Of a stretch of 64,000 nt of DNA, positions 56,425 through 64,000 are shown piece after piece. The translations under genes and the position numbers were made by a program. This DNA is from Phenylobacterium soli (GTDB taxonomy: Bacteria > Pseudomonadota > Alphaproteobacteria > Caulobacterales > Caulobacteraceae), in assembly GCF_003254475.1 (NCBI RefSeq), contig NZ_QFYQ01000001.1:2294001-2358000 (forward strand), read 5' to 3'. The stretch's first letter is position 1; each line of letters starts with the position of its first letter. The notes under the pieces are model-generated. The model was not told the origin of the DNA and searched no databases. It saw only the letters and a program-made list of their open reading frames with translations.

Positions 56425-58746
56425 CTAGCGGATCACCCAGTCGGCGCTGGTCAGGCTCGACGGGGAGACGTGCTCGAGGTCGATGATGTAGTCGCCCCAC
56501 TGCTGGCCCGAGCCCGATCCGTCGCGGTCGAAGAGCACCGCCGTGCCGCCGTTCCCGTCCGAGATCAGGGTCAGGTAGTGGTCGGCGACCGGGTCGGATC
56601 CCCAATAGCCGGTGGCGGCGAAGAGGCCCTTCAAGTCGACGACGTCCTGGCCGTGCTGGAAGTCGGTGATGTGGGCAGGGGCCCAGGGCTCGGCGGCGAA
56701 GACGAAGTGGTCCGCGCCGGCCCCGCCGGTGAGCTGGTCGGCCCCGCGGCTGGCGTTCAGCGTGTCGCTTCCTGCGCCGCCGACCAGGTGGTCGCCGGCA
56801 TAGGCCGAGGTCAGCACCGCGCCGCCCGAAGCCGGCGGCGGCGGCGGGGATGCGCCGCCGGACCCGCCGGATGCGCCGAGGGCGTTGGCCGCGGTCAGGC
56901 TCGTGGGGGCCACGTGCTCCAGATCGACGACGTAGTCGCCCCATTGGTGGCCGGACGCCCGGCCGTCCGGATCGACCAGCACCGCCGTGCCGCCGGCGCC
57001 GTCGGAGACGAACGAAACATAACCGTCGGCCACCGGATCGGCGCCGTTGTAACCGCCGAGATAGAGGCCCGAGAGGTCGAGATGGTCGACGCCCGGCGCG
57101 AAGTCGGTGATGTGGCTCGGCGTCCAAGGGGTGGTCTTGAACACGAAGGTGTCGGCGCCGGCGCCGCCGACCATGGTCTCGCCGCCCTGGTTGGAGATGA
57201 GGGTGTCTGCGCCGCTGGTCCCGACCAGGCTGTCGCCATAACCGTGCGAGGTGATGACGGAGCCGCCGCCGCTCGGCGGGGGCGGGGAGGCCGGCGAGGT
57301 CACGGGCGGGGGAGAGACCGGCGGGGGGGAAACAGGAGGCGGCGAGACGGGCGGCGGTGAAACCGGCGGCGGGGAGATGCCGCTCGAGCCGTTGCCCGGC
57401 AGGTTGTAGGCGCGGATGTAGTCGATGTTCATGTGCGCCGGGAACGGCGTCGTGCCATCCGGCAGGCCGGCCCAGGAGCCGCCCAGCGCCAGGTTGGCGA
57501 TGATGTGCATGGGCTGGTTCATGTCCGAGGGCGTGGCGGTGCGCCAGACCTCGTTGCCGTCGACATAGAAGACGATGTCGCTGGGCGACCAGAGCGTGCC
57601 GTAGGTGTGATAGCCGCCGTCGTCGGGCAGGTAGTTGGCGACGCCGAGGGAGGGCACCTGCGGCGAGTGGATGGCGTTGTACGGGACCTTGGTGTCGGAG
57701 CCGAGGCCCTCCAGCACGTCGATCTCGTTGGCGCCGGTGGCGAGCCAGAAGGCCGGCCACAGGCCCTGGCCCTTGGGCAGCTCGGCCTTCATCTCGAAGT
57801 AGCCGTAGAGCTGGGTGTAGTTCGAGAACAGGATGCCGGAGGTGTACTGGTAGCCCCAGAGCTGGGACTGCTGGGCCCCGGTGGCGCGGTCCGCGGTGAT
57901 GGTGGCGATCCCGTTCGACACCGAGAACGGGTTGATGCCGAGGGCCTGCGAGCCGGAGCCGGCGAAGCTCGGGTCGACGTAGATCTCGGCCTCGTTGTTG
58001 CGCACCAGGGTGTGGCCGGCGAGACCGTCGCCGAAGCTCGTCTGCCAGGTTCCGCCGGCGCCGAGCGACAGGTTGTTGAACTCGTCGTCGAAAGTCATCG
58101 AGCCGAGGCTCGAATAGTTCAGCGGCAGTTGGAAGTCGCTCGCCTGGAGCTGCCAGGTCTGAACGCCCCGCAGGGCGATCATCGTGCCGTTGTCGTTGAC
58201 GATGGTGTCGGAGCCCTGCTGGACCATCCCGGCCTTGAGGGCCGCGAAGTCGGTCGGGCCGCCGAGCAGCCGGATCTTGTCGGCGCCGGCCTGGAAGTCC
58301 TGGACGACCTTGTTCCCCTCGCCGGTCTTGATCACGAAGGTGTCGTTTCCACCGCCGCCGACCAGCACGTCCTCGCCGCGGCCGCCGTAGAGGTACTGCG
58401 GGCCATCGCCGCCCTGGATGATGTTCGCGCTGTCGTTACCCGCGCCATAGGTGTTGGTGTTCTGGATGATCAGGTTTTCGACGTTCGCCGGCAGCACATA
58501 GCTCGACCAGATGTTCGCCGTGTCGACGCCCTGGCCGGCATATTCCGCGATCTTCTGGGCGGGGCCGGCCAGCCAGTAGTAGTCGTCGCCCAGGCCGCCG
58601 GCGATCGTGTCGGCGCCGCCGCCGGTGTTGAAACTGTCGTTCAGGCTCGTGCCGTTCAGCCATTCCGCCGCGGAGGTTCCGCTGATCCAGCTGTTCGCAG
58701 GCGCACTGTCGGGCAGCCAGCTGCCCGAGAAATTCTGGTAGGCCAT
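56425..58746 (-). CDS. Secreted GH16 glycoside hydrolase with RTX-like repeats
   Basis: 773 residues without an N-terminal signal peptide, as in type I secreted proteins. Residues about 20-140 contain RTX-like Ca-binding repeats (GGGADTIAGGLGDD, GGRGEDVLVGGGGND). The GH16 domain (about 215-450) has the catalytic E341-I-D343-V-L-E346. A PPPVS-repeat linker (458-484) leads to two C-terminal repeat modules (about 495-635 and 650-773) of similar sequence, each ending in WGDY..DLEHV. GH16 enzymes cut beta-1,3/1,4-glucans, agarose or related galactans; which is not clear. Confidence 0.9.
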   Translation of the reverse strand: MAYQNFSGSWLPDSAPANSWISGTSAAEWLNGTSLNDSFNTGGGADTIAGGLGDDYYWLAGPAQKIAEYAGQGVDTANIWSSYVLPANVENLIIQNTNTYGAGNDSANIIQGGDGPQYLYGGRGEDVLVGGGGNDTFVIKTGEGNKVVQDFQAGADKIRLLGGPTDFAALKAGMVQQGSDTIVNDNGTMIALRGVQTWQLQASDFQLPLNYSSLGSMTFDDEFNNLSLGAGGTWQTSFGDGLAGHTLVRNNEAEIYVDPSFAGSGSQALGINPFSVSNGIATITADRATGAQQSQLWGYQYTSGILFSNYTQLYGYFEMKAELPKGQGLWPAFWLATGANEIDVLEGLGSDTKVPYNAIHSPQVPSLGVANYLPDDGGYHTYGTLWSPSDIVFYVDGNEVWRTATPSDMNQPMHIIANLALGGSWAGLPDGTTPFPAHMNIDYIRAYNLPGNGSSGISPPPVSPPPVSPPPVSPPPVSPPPVTSPASPPPPSGGGSVITSHGYGDSLVGTSGADTLISNQGGETMVGGAGADTFVFKTTPWTPSHITDFAPGVDHLDLSGLYLGGYNGADPVADGYVSFVSDGAGGTAVLVDPDGRASGHQWGDYVVDLEHVAPTSLTAANALGASGGSGGASPPPPPASGGAVLTSAYAGDHLVGGAGSDTLNASRGADQLTGGAGADHFVFAAEPWAPAHITDFQHGQDVVDLKGLFAATGYWGSDPVADHYLTLISDGNGGTAVLFDRDGSGSGQQWGDYIIDLEHVSPSSLTSADWVIR
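57295..57375 (-). repeat. 15-bp tandem repeat encoding the SPPPV linker
   Basis: Five near-identical units encoding PPPVS in the GH16 gene form a flexible Pro-rich linker between the catalytic domain and the C-terminal modules. Copy number may vary by slippage. Confidence 0.85.
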
Positions 58747-59094
58747 GTGAAACCCCGATCCGGTGAGACGAGTTGTCGACGTGATCTCGGGGGTCTGACG
58801 AGCGACCTGCAGCCGCGCGGCGCCGCCCCCTATGCCGGAGTCCGCGGTAGAAGAGTCATTTCAGGCGGGCAACGTTTTATTGTTGCGCAGCTTTTTCTTT
58901 TAATTGTGAAGCTGAAAACACCTGCGCGGCATTGTCGCGATCGAGGTCGGTAGACTTAATTTGGCCCGATTGATTCAGGTCAAATTGCCCCAATGCCAAG
59001 CTTGTTTACTTTCCAAGTGTTCTTAGGCGGTTTCTGAGTTCAACGTCGCGGCGCGGATCGCCGCAGGCGCTGGACTTCGAAGCACGTCGCGAAC
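58747..59094. other. Divergent intergenic region of GH16 and tamA
   Basis: 348 bases without a gene, AT-richer than its surroundings. Three GANTC sites (58838, 58853 and 58972). A possible tamA promoter is TTGCCC (58985-58990), 16 bp, TACTTT (59007-59012). A short dyad GCAAC...GTTGC lies at 58869-58886. Confidence 0.5.
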
Positions 59095-60975
59095 TTGGCT
59101 GCGCCCGCCTCGGCTGGGGCGGTGACAGTGTCGGGCGGCGCGGCTACACCCGGGAAGGGTCGGGCGCTTGGGATTCTGGGATTCGAAGGCTTGGGTCGAC
59201 TGCTCTACGCCGTCGCCGCCTCGGCGGCCCTGACCGTTCCGTTGGCCGCGACCTCGGCCCGGGCGGCGCAGCCACGCGCCACGGTCGAGGGCGAGATGGA
59301 CGCCGCGCTGCGCGCCGAGATCGTCCGCGCCGTCGGCGAGACCGACCGTTCCATCGACAATCGCTTCGAGGCGCGCCGCCGGGCCAATGGCGCCGCCGAG
59401 GACGCGATCGCCGTGCTGCGGTCCGAAGGCTACTACGGCTATGTGGTCGAGCCGGAGGTGGGGGACGGAGACACGCCCTCCGCCGCCGTGCGCGTCGCGC
59501 CGGGCCCGCGTTTCCACCTGGCGCTGCCGAAGATCGAATGGGTGGGCACGCCGCCCGATGCGGACACCCAGATCGGCGCCGTCTCTTCGCTCGCGCTCAA
59601 CCCGGGCGCGCCAGGCCGCGCCGCCGACGTGGTCAGCGCCGAAGGGCGCGCCGTCGCCGCCGTGCAGAAGCGCGGCTACGCCGACGCCAAGGCCCAGCCG
59701 CGCGAGGTGGTGGTCGATCATGGCGATCAGAGCGTGCAGCCGACCTATCGCCTGGCCGCCGGCAAGCTGGTGAAGCTGGACGGCGTGAACCTCACCACCA
59801 ACGGCCGCACGCGCGCCAAATGGGTGAGGGGGCTGGCGCCCTGGCGCTCGGGCGAATTGTACGATCCCGAGAAGGTGGCCAAACTTGAGCGTCGGCTGCT
59901 GGACACCGGCGTCTACGAGTCCGTCACGGTCGGCCTCTCGCCCGTGGATCAGACGACGGCGGACGGTTTGCGGCCGGTCGTCGTGAGCCTCGCCGAACGC
60001 AAACGGCGGACCCTGGAGGTGGGGGCGAGCTGGGGCAGCAACGAGGGCCCGGGGTTCGACGTGCGCTGGACCCGGTACAATTTCCTCGGCCGGGCCGACA
60101 CGCTCGGCCTGTTCGCCAAGGGCTCGAAGCTCGACAGCCGGGTGGGCGCGGACCTCACCCTTCCGCACTGGAAACGGCCCGACCAGACGCTCACCCTCGA
60201 CGCGGCGGCCTACAACACGACCACCGACGCCTATGACGCCAAGGGCTTCGGGGTGAGGGCCGACGCCCAGCGGCACTTCACCAAGACCTCCTACCTGACG
60301 CTCGGCGGCTCGGTGGACTTCAGCCGGACGGACGAGATCAAGCCGGGGACCCTGACGCCGCTCGGCCGCGACGTGCTGACCGTGGCCGCGCTCGCCGACC
60401 TGGCGCTCGACCGCTCCAACGATCCGCTCGATCCGCGCCGCGGCTGGCGGGTGAACGCGCGCGCCGAGCCGACCCTGCTGGCCGGCAAGGGGACGGTTCC
60501 GTACGTCAAGCTGCAGACCGGCGGCTCGGCCTATTTCCCGTTCGGCAAGGAAGCGAAGACGGTGCTGGCGGCGCGCGTGCACGTCGGCTCGATCCTCAAC
60601 GGCACGGTGGCCGACATCCCGGCGCCCCAGCGGTTCTATGCGGGCGGCGGCGGCTCGGTGCGGGGCTTCGCGTACCAGGGCGTCGGGCCAAGGCTCGCCG
60701 ACAACACGCCCCAGGGCGGTCTGTCGCTGGTGGAAGGCTCGATCGAGCTTCGCCACGACCTGACCCGCACCTGGGGGCTGGTAGGCTTCGTCGACGCCGG
60801 CGCCGTGGGCAGCCAGAACACGCCGACCTTCAAGGATGTCGGCGTCGGGGCTGGCGTCGGCGTGCGCTACAACCTGGGCTTCGGACCGATCCGGGTGGAC
60901 GTGGCCGTGCCGGTCAGCGGCAAGAACGGCGGCTCGCCCTTCCAGGTCTATGTGAGCATCGGGCAGGCGTTTTGA
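59095..60975 (+). CDS. tamA: Outer-membrane Omp85 protein TamA
   Basis: 626 residues at the longest. The start is unsure: TTG at 59095, or GTG at 59122 or 59128, or TTG at 59191 all keep the frame. A signal-like segment (LLYAVAASAALTVPLAATSA) is followed by POTRA domains (about 60-300; for example LRSEGYYGYVVEPEV, and KVAKLERRLLDTGVYESVTV) and a 16-strand barrel with FYAGGGGSVRGFAYQGVGPR, the VRGF/Y Omp85 motif in loop 6. TamA with TamB moves lipids or autotransporters through the envelope. Overlaps tamB (TTGA). Confidence 0.92.
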   Translation: MAAPASAGAVTVSGGAATPGKGRALGILGFEGLGRLLYAVAASAALTVPLAATSARAAQPRATVEGEMDAALRAEIVRAVGETDRSIDNRFEARRRANGAAEDAIAVLRSEGYYGYVVEPEVGDGDTPSAAVRVAPGPRFHLALPKIEWVGTPPDADTQIGAVSSLALNPGAPGRAADVVSAEGRAVAAVQKRGYADAKAQPREVVVDHGDQSVQPTYRLAAGKLVKLDGVNLTTNGRTRAKWVRGLAPWRSGELYDPEKVAKLERRLLDTGVYESVTVGLSPVDQTTADGLRPVVVSLAERKRRTLEVGASWGSNEGPGFDVRWTRYNFLGRADTLGLFAKGSKLDSRVGADLTLPHWKRPDQTLTLDAAAYNTTTDAYDAKGFGVRADAQRHFTKTSYLTLGGSVDFSRTDEIKPGTLTPLGRDVLTVAALADLALDRSNDPLDPRRGWRVNARAEPTLLAGKGTVPYVKLQTGGSAYFPFGKEAKTVLAARVHVGSILNGTVADIPAPQRFYAGGGGSVRGFAYQGVGPRLADNTPQGGLSLVEGSIELRHDLTRTWGLVGFVDAGAVGSQNTPTFKDVGVGAGVGVRYNLGFGPIRVDVAVPVSGKNGGSPFQVYVSIGQAF

Positions 60976-63900
60976 GCGGGCCTGAGGACCATAAGCCGGA
61001 CCTCGCGCACGAGGTGGCCGAGGTGGCGCACGAGGCGGTCGCGGTCGCCAAGCGCTCCTGGCGCCAGATCGCGCTGATCGTGGCGATCGCGGTGGTGGCG
61101 ACCTTCGGGGCGATCGTCACGGCCATGCGCTACGGCGTCCTGCTGCCGCAGGCGCGGCTGCTGATCCAGGCGGCGACGGACGGCCTGCGGATCGGCTCGC
61201 TCGGCCGGCTCAAGGTCGAAGGCCTGACCGGCGACATCTGGAGCGACCTGAGGATCGCCCGACTGACCCTGCGCGACGACCAGGGCGTCTGGCTGCAGGC
61301 TGACAACATCCATCTCAAGTGGCGCTACCTGGAACTGGTGCGGCGCAACTTCCAGGCCGACGACATCGAGGTGCAGGACTTGCGCCTGATCCGCCGTCCG
61401 ACCCTGGCGGCGCGGGAGGGGACGTCCGGCGGGCTGCCCCTGTCGTTCCACATTGACCACGCCCACGGCCGGCTCGATCTGGAGCCGGGCTTCTCCTACG
61501 AGCGCGGGGTCTACGACCTCGATTTCAACATCCACGTGGAGCGCCAGGGCGGCCAGCGCGGCCACGTGCGGGCGATCAGCGTGCTGCGCCCCGGCGATCA
61601 CCTGAACGCCGACTACGACATCGCCAAGGACCGGCCGCTGCTGATCGCGGTGGATGCCGGGGAGGCGCAGGGCGGGGCATTGGCCGGCGCGCTGGGCCTG
61701 CCGTCCAAGCAGCCCTTCTCGCTGAAGATCGCGGCGAACGGGAAGACCTCGCAGGGCCGGTTCACGGCCGAGGCCCTGTCGGGGACCACCCGGCCCCTGC
61801 AGGCCCAGGGCGCCTGGGACCAGCTCCAGGGCCAGGCGAGCGGGCAGATCTCTCTGACGGCTTCCAGCCTGACCGAGCCCTACGCCCGGCGCTTCGGCCC
61901 TCAGGCGAGGTTCGCCCTGGTCGGCCGCAAGGCGACGCCGGGCTTCTTCGCCCTGCAGGCCCAGGTGGCGGCGGAGAATATCGCCCTGACCGCCTCCGGC
62001 CTCGGCAACATCGGCGAACGCAAGATCGGACCGCAGGGGCTCAACCTCATGGCCACGACGCCGGCGCTCTCGCGTATCACTGGCGGGCCTGCGATGGGAC
62101 CGGCGCGGGTGGCGGGAGTGCTCACCCAGACGCCCACCGGCTGGAAGCTCGCCGGCCAGGCCGCGGTGGCGAGGGCGAACCTCGGCGCCTATGGCCTCGA
62201 TCGCGCGGCGGGCCCCTTCGAGCTTTCGTCCAGCAAGGGCGAGCTCGGCGCGAAGCTGCAGCTGACCGGCGCGGGCGGCCGCGGCGCGGGCTTCGTGGGG
62301 GCGGCGCTGGGGCCTGCGCCCAAGGCGAGCCTGGAGGCCGCCCGCCTCGCCGACGGGCGTCTGGCGCTGAACCGGCTGGAGCTCGTGGGATCAGGGCTGA
62401 AGGTCTCGGCGAGCGGCGGCAGAGGGTTGCTGGGCGGCCTGACCTTCAAGGGTCAGGCGAGCCTCACCAACCTGGCTGCGGCCCGGCGCGGCGCCGCCGG
62501 CGCGGCGAGCGCCAGCTGGTCGGCCAGCCAGGCCAAGGCCGGCCAACCCTGGGCGGTGTCCGTCGAGGCGCGCGGCGAGCGCTTCGCCACCGGCTATCCC
62601 GAGCTCGACCGCCTCCTGGGGGCGCGGCCCGGCTTCGCGGCCAAGGCGAACCTCGACAGCCGGCGGATCGCCCTCGGCTCGGCGAGCCTCTCCGGCGCCG
62701 CCCTGCAGGCCTCCACCGCCGGGGTGCTGGAGACCGGTGGCAAGATGGCGCTCAAGCTCGACTGGTCAGCCACCGGGCCGTTCCATGCCGGCCCGGTGGA
62801 GATCGCCGGCAAGGCCAAGGGCTCGGGCGCGATCACTGGCACGCTCGGGGCGCCCAAGGCCGACCTGATCGCCCATCTGGACGAGATCGACGCGCCGCGC
62901 CTGCCGCTGAAGGACGCCAATGTGACCCTCACCTTCGAGCGTCGTCTGGACGGGACGGCGGGGGTGATCGCGGCCACCGCGACGAGCGGTTTCGGTCCGG
63001 CGCGCGGCCGGTCGGCCTTCCGCTTCCCGGAGGGCGGCGTGGACCTGACGGAGCTGTCGGTGGACGCCGGCGGCCTGAAGGCGGCCGGATCGCTGTCCCT
63101 GCGCCGCAGCGCCCCCTCGGCGGCCGAGCTCGACGTGGCCCTCACCAAGGGCGCCTTCCTCGACGCCGGCCGGATCGGCGGGCACGTGCGGCTTGCCGAC
63201 AGCGGCGGGACACAGGCGAGCCTGAACCTCACCGCCGAGGGGGCGCGCTTCCCGGGTTCACCCATCCTGCTGCGGCAGGCCAGGCTCACGGCGGACGGAC
63301 CGCTGGCGCGGTTGCCCTACGCCCTGGCCGCCGACGGCGATTCCACCCAGGGGCGCTGGAGCGCCAACGGCAAGGGGACCTTCGCCGAGGCCAAGCCGGG
63401 CTATGTGGCGAGCTTCGACGGCTCGGGCGCCCTGGGGGGCCGCGGCCTGCGGACTCTGGAGCCGGCGGTGTTCCGCTTCGGCGGACCCGAGCGCGCGGCG
63501 CGGGTGAGGCTGGCGGCCAGCGACGGCGGCCGGCTCGATCTCGACAGCCGGCTGACCGACCAGACGGCGGACGTGAAGGCGCAGGTCGCCGGCTTCGGCC
63601 TGCAGATGCTGGACGAGGACTTCGCCGGCAAGGTCGACGCTACCCTGGCGCTGAGCGGCAAGGGCGGGCGGCTGGACGGCACGCTGGACGCCCGGCTGGC
63701 CGGGGCGCGCGGGCGCGGGGCGCCGGCGGCGTCGGGCGTCGACGGGACGGTCCGTGGACGGCTGGCCGGCGACAGCCTGACCCTGACGGCCAACGCCGCC
63801 AACGCCCAGGGGCTGCAGGCCAACGGCGAGGTGACCCTGCCCGCCGCCAGCTCGGCGGCCCCTTTCCGGGTGGCGGTCGCCACCCAGCAGCCGATGCGCG

Positions 63901-64000
63901 GGCGGTTCTTCGCCGAGGGGGAGGTGCGGCCGCTGTTCGACCTCCTGATCGGCGGCGAGCGCAGCCTCTCGGGCCAGGTGCGCACCCGGGGCACGCTCTC
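60972..64000 (+). CDS. tamB: Translocation and assembly module protein TamB (3' end outside window)
   Basis: The frame starts at a TTG inside the tamA stop and stays open for 1009 codons to the window edge. The N-terminus has a cytosolic stretch, then one membrane helix (about 35-55, ALIVAIAVVATFGAIVTAM) and the TamB opening LGRLKVEGLTGDIWSDLRIA. A long beta-rich region of AsmA-like repeats follows. TamB spans the periplasm and forms a groove for lipid transfer to the outer membrane; the C-terminal DUF490 domain is beyond the edge. Confidence 0.93.
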   Translation, partial: MSGPEDHKPDLAHEVAEVAHEAVAVAKRSWRQIALIVAIAVVATFGAIVTAMRYGVLLPQARLLIQAATDGLRIGSLGRLKVEGLTGDIWSDLRIARLTLRDDQGVWLQADNIHLKWRYLELVRRNFQADDIEVQDLRLIRRPTLAAREGTSGGLPLSFHIDHAHGRLDLEPGFSYERGVYDLDFNIHVERQGGQRGHVRAISVLRPGDHLNADYDIAKDRPLLIAVDAGEAQGGALAGALGLPSKQPFSLKIAANGKTSQGRFTAEALSGTTRPLQAQGAWDQLQGQASGQISLTASSLTEPYARRFGPQARFALVGRKATPGFFALQAQVAAENIALTASGLGNIGERKIGPQGLNLMATTPALSRITGGPAMGPARVAGVLTQTPTGWKLAGQAAVARANLGAYGLDRAAGPFELSSSKGELGAKLQLTGAGGRGAGFVGAALGPAPKASLEAARLADGRLALNRLELVGSGLKVSASGGRGLLGGLTFKGQASLTNLAAARRGAAGAASASWSASQAKAGQPWAVSVEARGERFATGYPELDRLLGARPGFAAKANLDSRRIALGSASLSGAALQASTAGVLETGGKMALKLDWSATGPFHAGPVEIAGKAKGSGAITGTLGAPKADLIAHLDEIDAPRLPLKDANVTLTFERRLDGTAGVIAATATSGFGPARGRSAFRFPEGGVDLTELSVDAGGLKAAGSLSLRRSAPSAAELDVALTKGAFLDAGRIGGHVRLADSGGTQASLNLTAEGARFPGSPILLRQARLTADGPLARLPYALAADGDSTQGRWSANGKGTFAEAKPGYVASFDGSGALGGRGLRTLEPAVFRFGGPERAARVRLAASDGGRLDLDSRLTDQTADVKAQVAGFGLQMLDEDFAGKVDATLALSGKGGRLDGTLDARLAGARGRGAPAASGVDGTVRGRLAGDSLTLTANAANAQGLQANGEVTLPAASSAAPFRVAVATQQPMRGRFFAEGEVRPLFDLLIGGERSLSGQVRTRGTL

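Noticed and set aside
57295-57375. Short tandem repeats as a CRISPR array
   Set aside because: The 15-bp units are contiguous, without spacers, and encode a Pro-rich linker in frame.

Overview
The window is about 64 kb of GC-rich chromosome from an alphaproteobacterium, most likely Caulobacterales and possibly Phenylobacterium-like. This rests on the order of the ribosomal protein genes with adk after secY, on a recognisable spmX (the muramidase-like polarity factor known from Caulobacter), on GANTC sites in many gene gaps, and on start-proximal -10 elements. The genus is inference. I see no prophage, insertion sequence, CRISPR array or rRNA operon.

Layout. (1) 1-284 is the 3' end of tuf with its terminator, followed by two tandem genes for exported repeat proteins of the head-GIN/DUF2807 type (493-2224). 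(2) 2274-14125 is the S10, spc and secY run, rpsJ through rplO, secY and adk, from a clear promoter at 2274. (3) A reverse-strand pair, an exported amidohydrolase and an adenine deaminase (14130-16465), interrupts the cluster. It resumes with rpsM, rpsK, rpoA and rplQ (16813-19282) from a promoter sharing a 13-mer with the S10 promoter. (4) 19303-30361 holds a membrane protein plus NPP-type phosphodiesterase pair, a glyoxalase/ArsR/AHSA1 operon, an MFS exporter, a lipoprotein HtrA protease, rarA, and two RluA-family pseudouridine synthases around a small lipoprotein. (5) 30358-33020 is a DUF1800/DUF1501 pair, followed by an ATP12-type chaperone and an unknown Pro/His-rich protein. (6) 34651-41797 carries propionyl-CoA carboxylase beta and alpha genes, separated by a disordered BON-domain protein, an APH(6)-like kinase, a channel-like protein and msrB. 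(7) 41843-49238 has DUF805, a dicarboxylate symporter, lipB, a solitary FliN-domain gene, tRNA-Leu(GAG), mgtE, spmX, an isovaleryl-CoA dehydrogenase and a DUF3574 lipoprotein. (8) 49505-52900 is an ECF sigma/anti-sigma pair divergent from a subtilisin-like protease, plus a DUF3606 protein. (9) 53026-64000 contains an apparently unlabelled 22-codon gene, a cNMP-binding/patatin fusion, an enoyl-CoA hydratase, DUF1489, a secreted GH16 glycosidase with RTX-like repeats, and tamA with the start of tamB.

How they work together. About a third of the window makes ribosomes, RNA polymerase alpha and the Sec channel. A second theme is branched-chain and odd-chain acyl-CoA breakdown (pccA, pccB, ivd, enoyl-CoA hydratase), with genes scattered rather than in one operon. 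A third is the envelope: HtrA, SpmX, TamAB, the S8 protease and several lipoproteins.

Most worth checking: the 22-codon gene with a near-perfect Shine-Dalgarno, its own promoter and terminator (52948-53161); a palindrome between the ECF sigma gene and the protease that reads as the same promoter on both strands (51420-51451); a sigma54-like element before spmX; a stress-type promoter overlapped by an 11-bp inverted repeat before the BON gene; and the paired GIN repeat proteins between tuf and rpsJ. All gene calls come from reading the sequence; no database search was possible.
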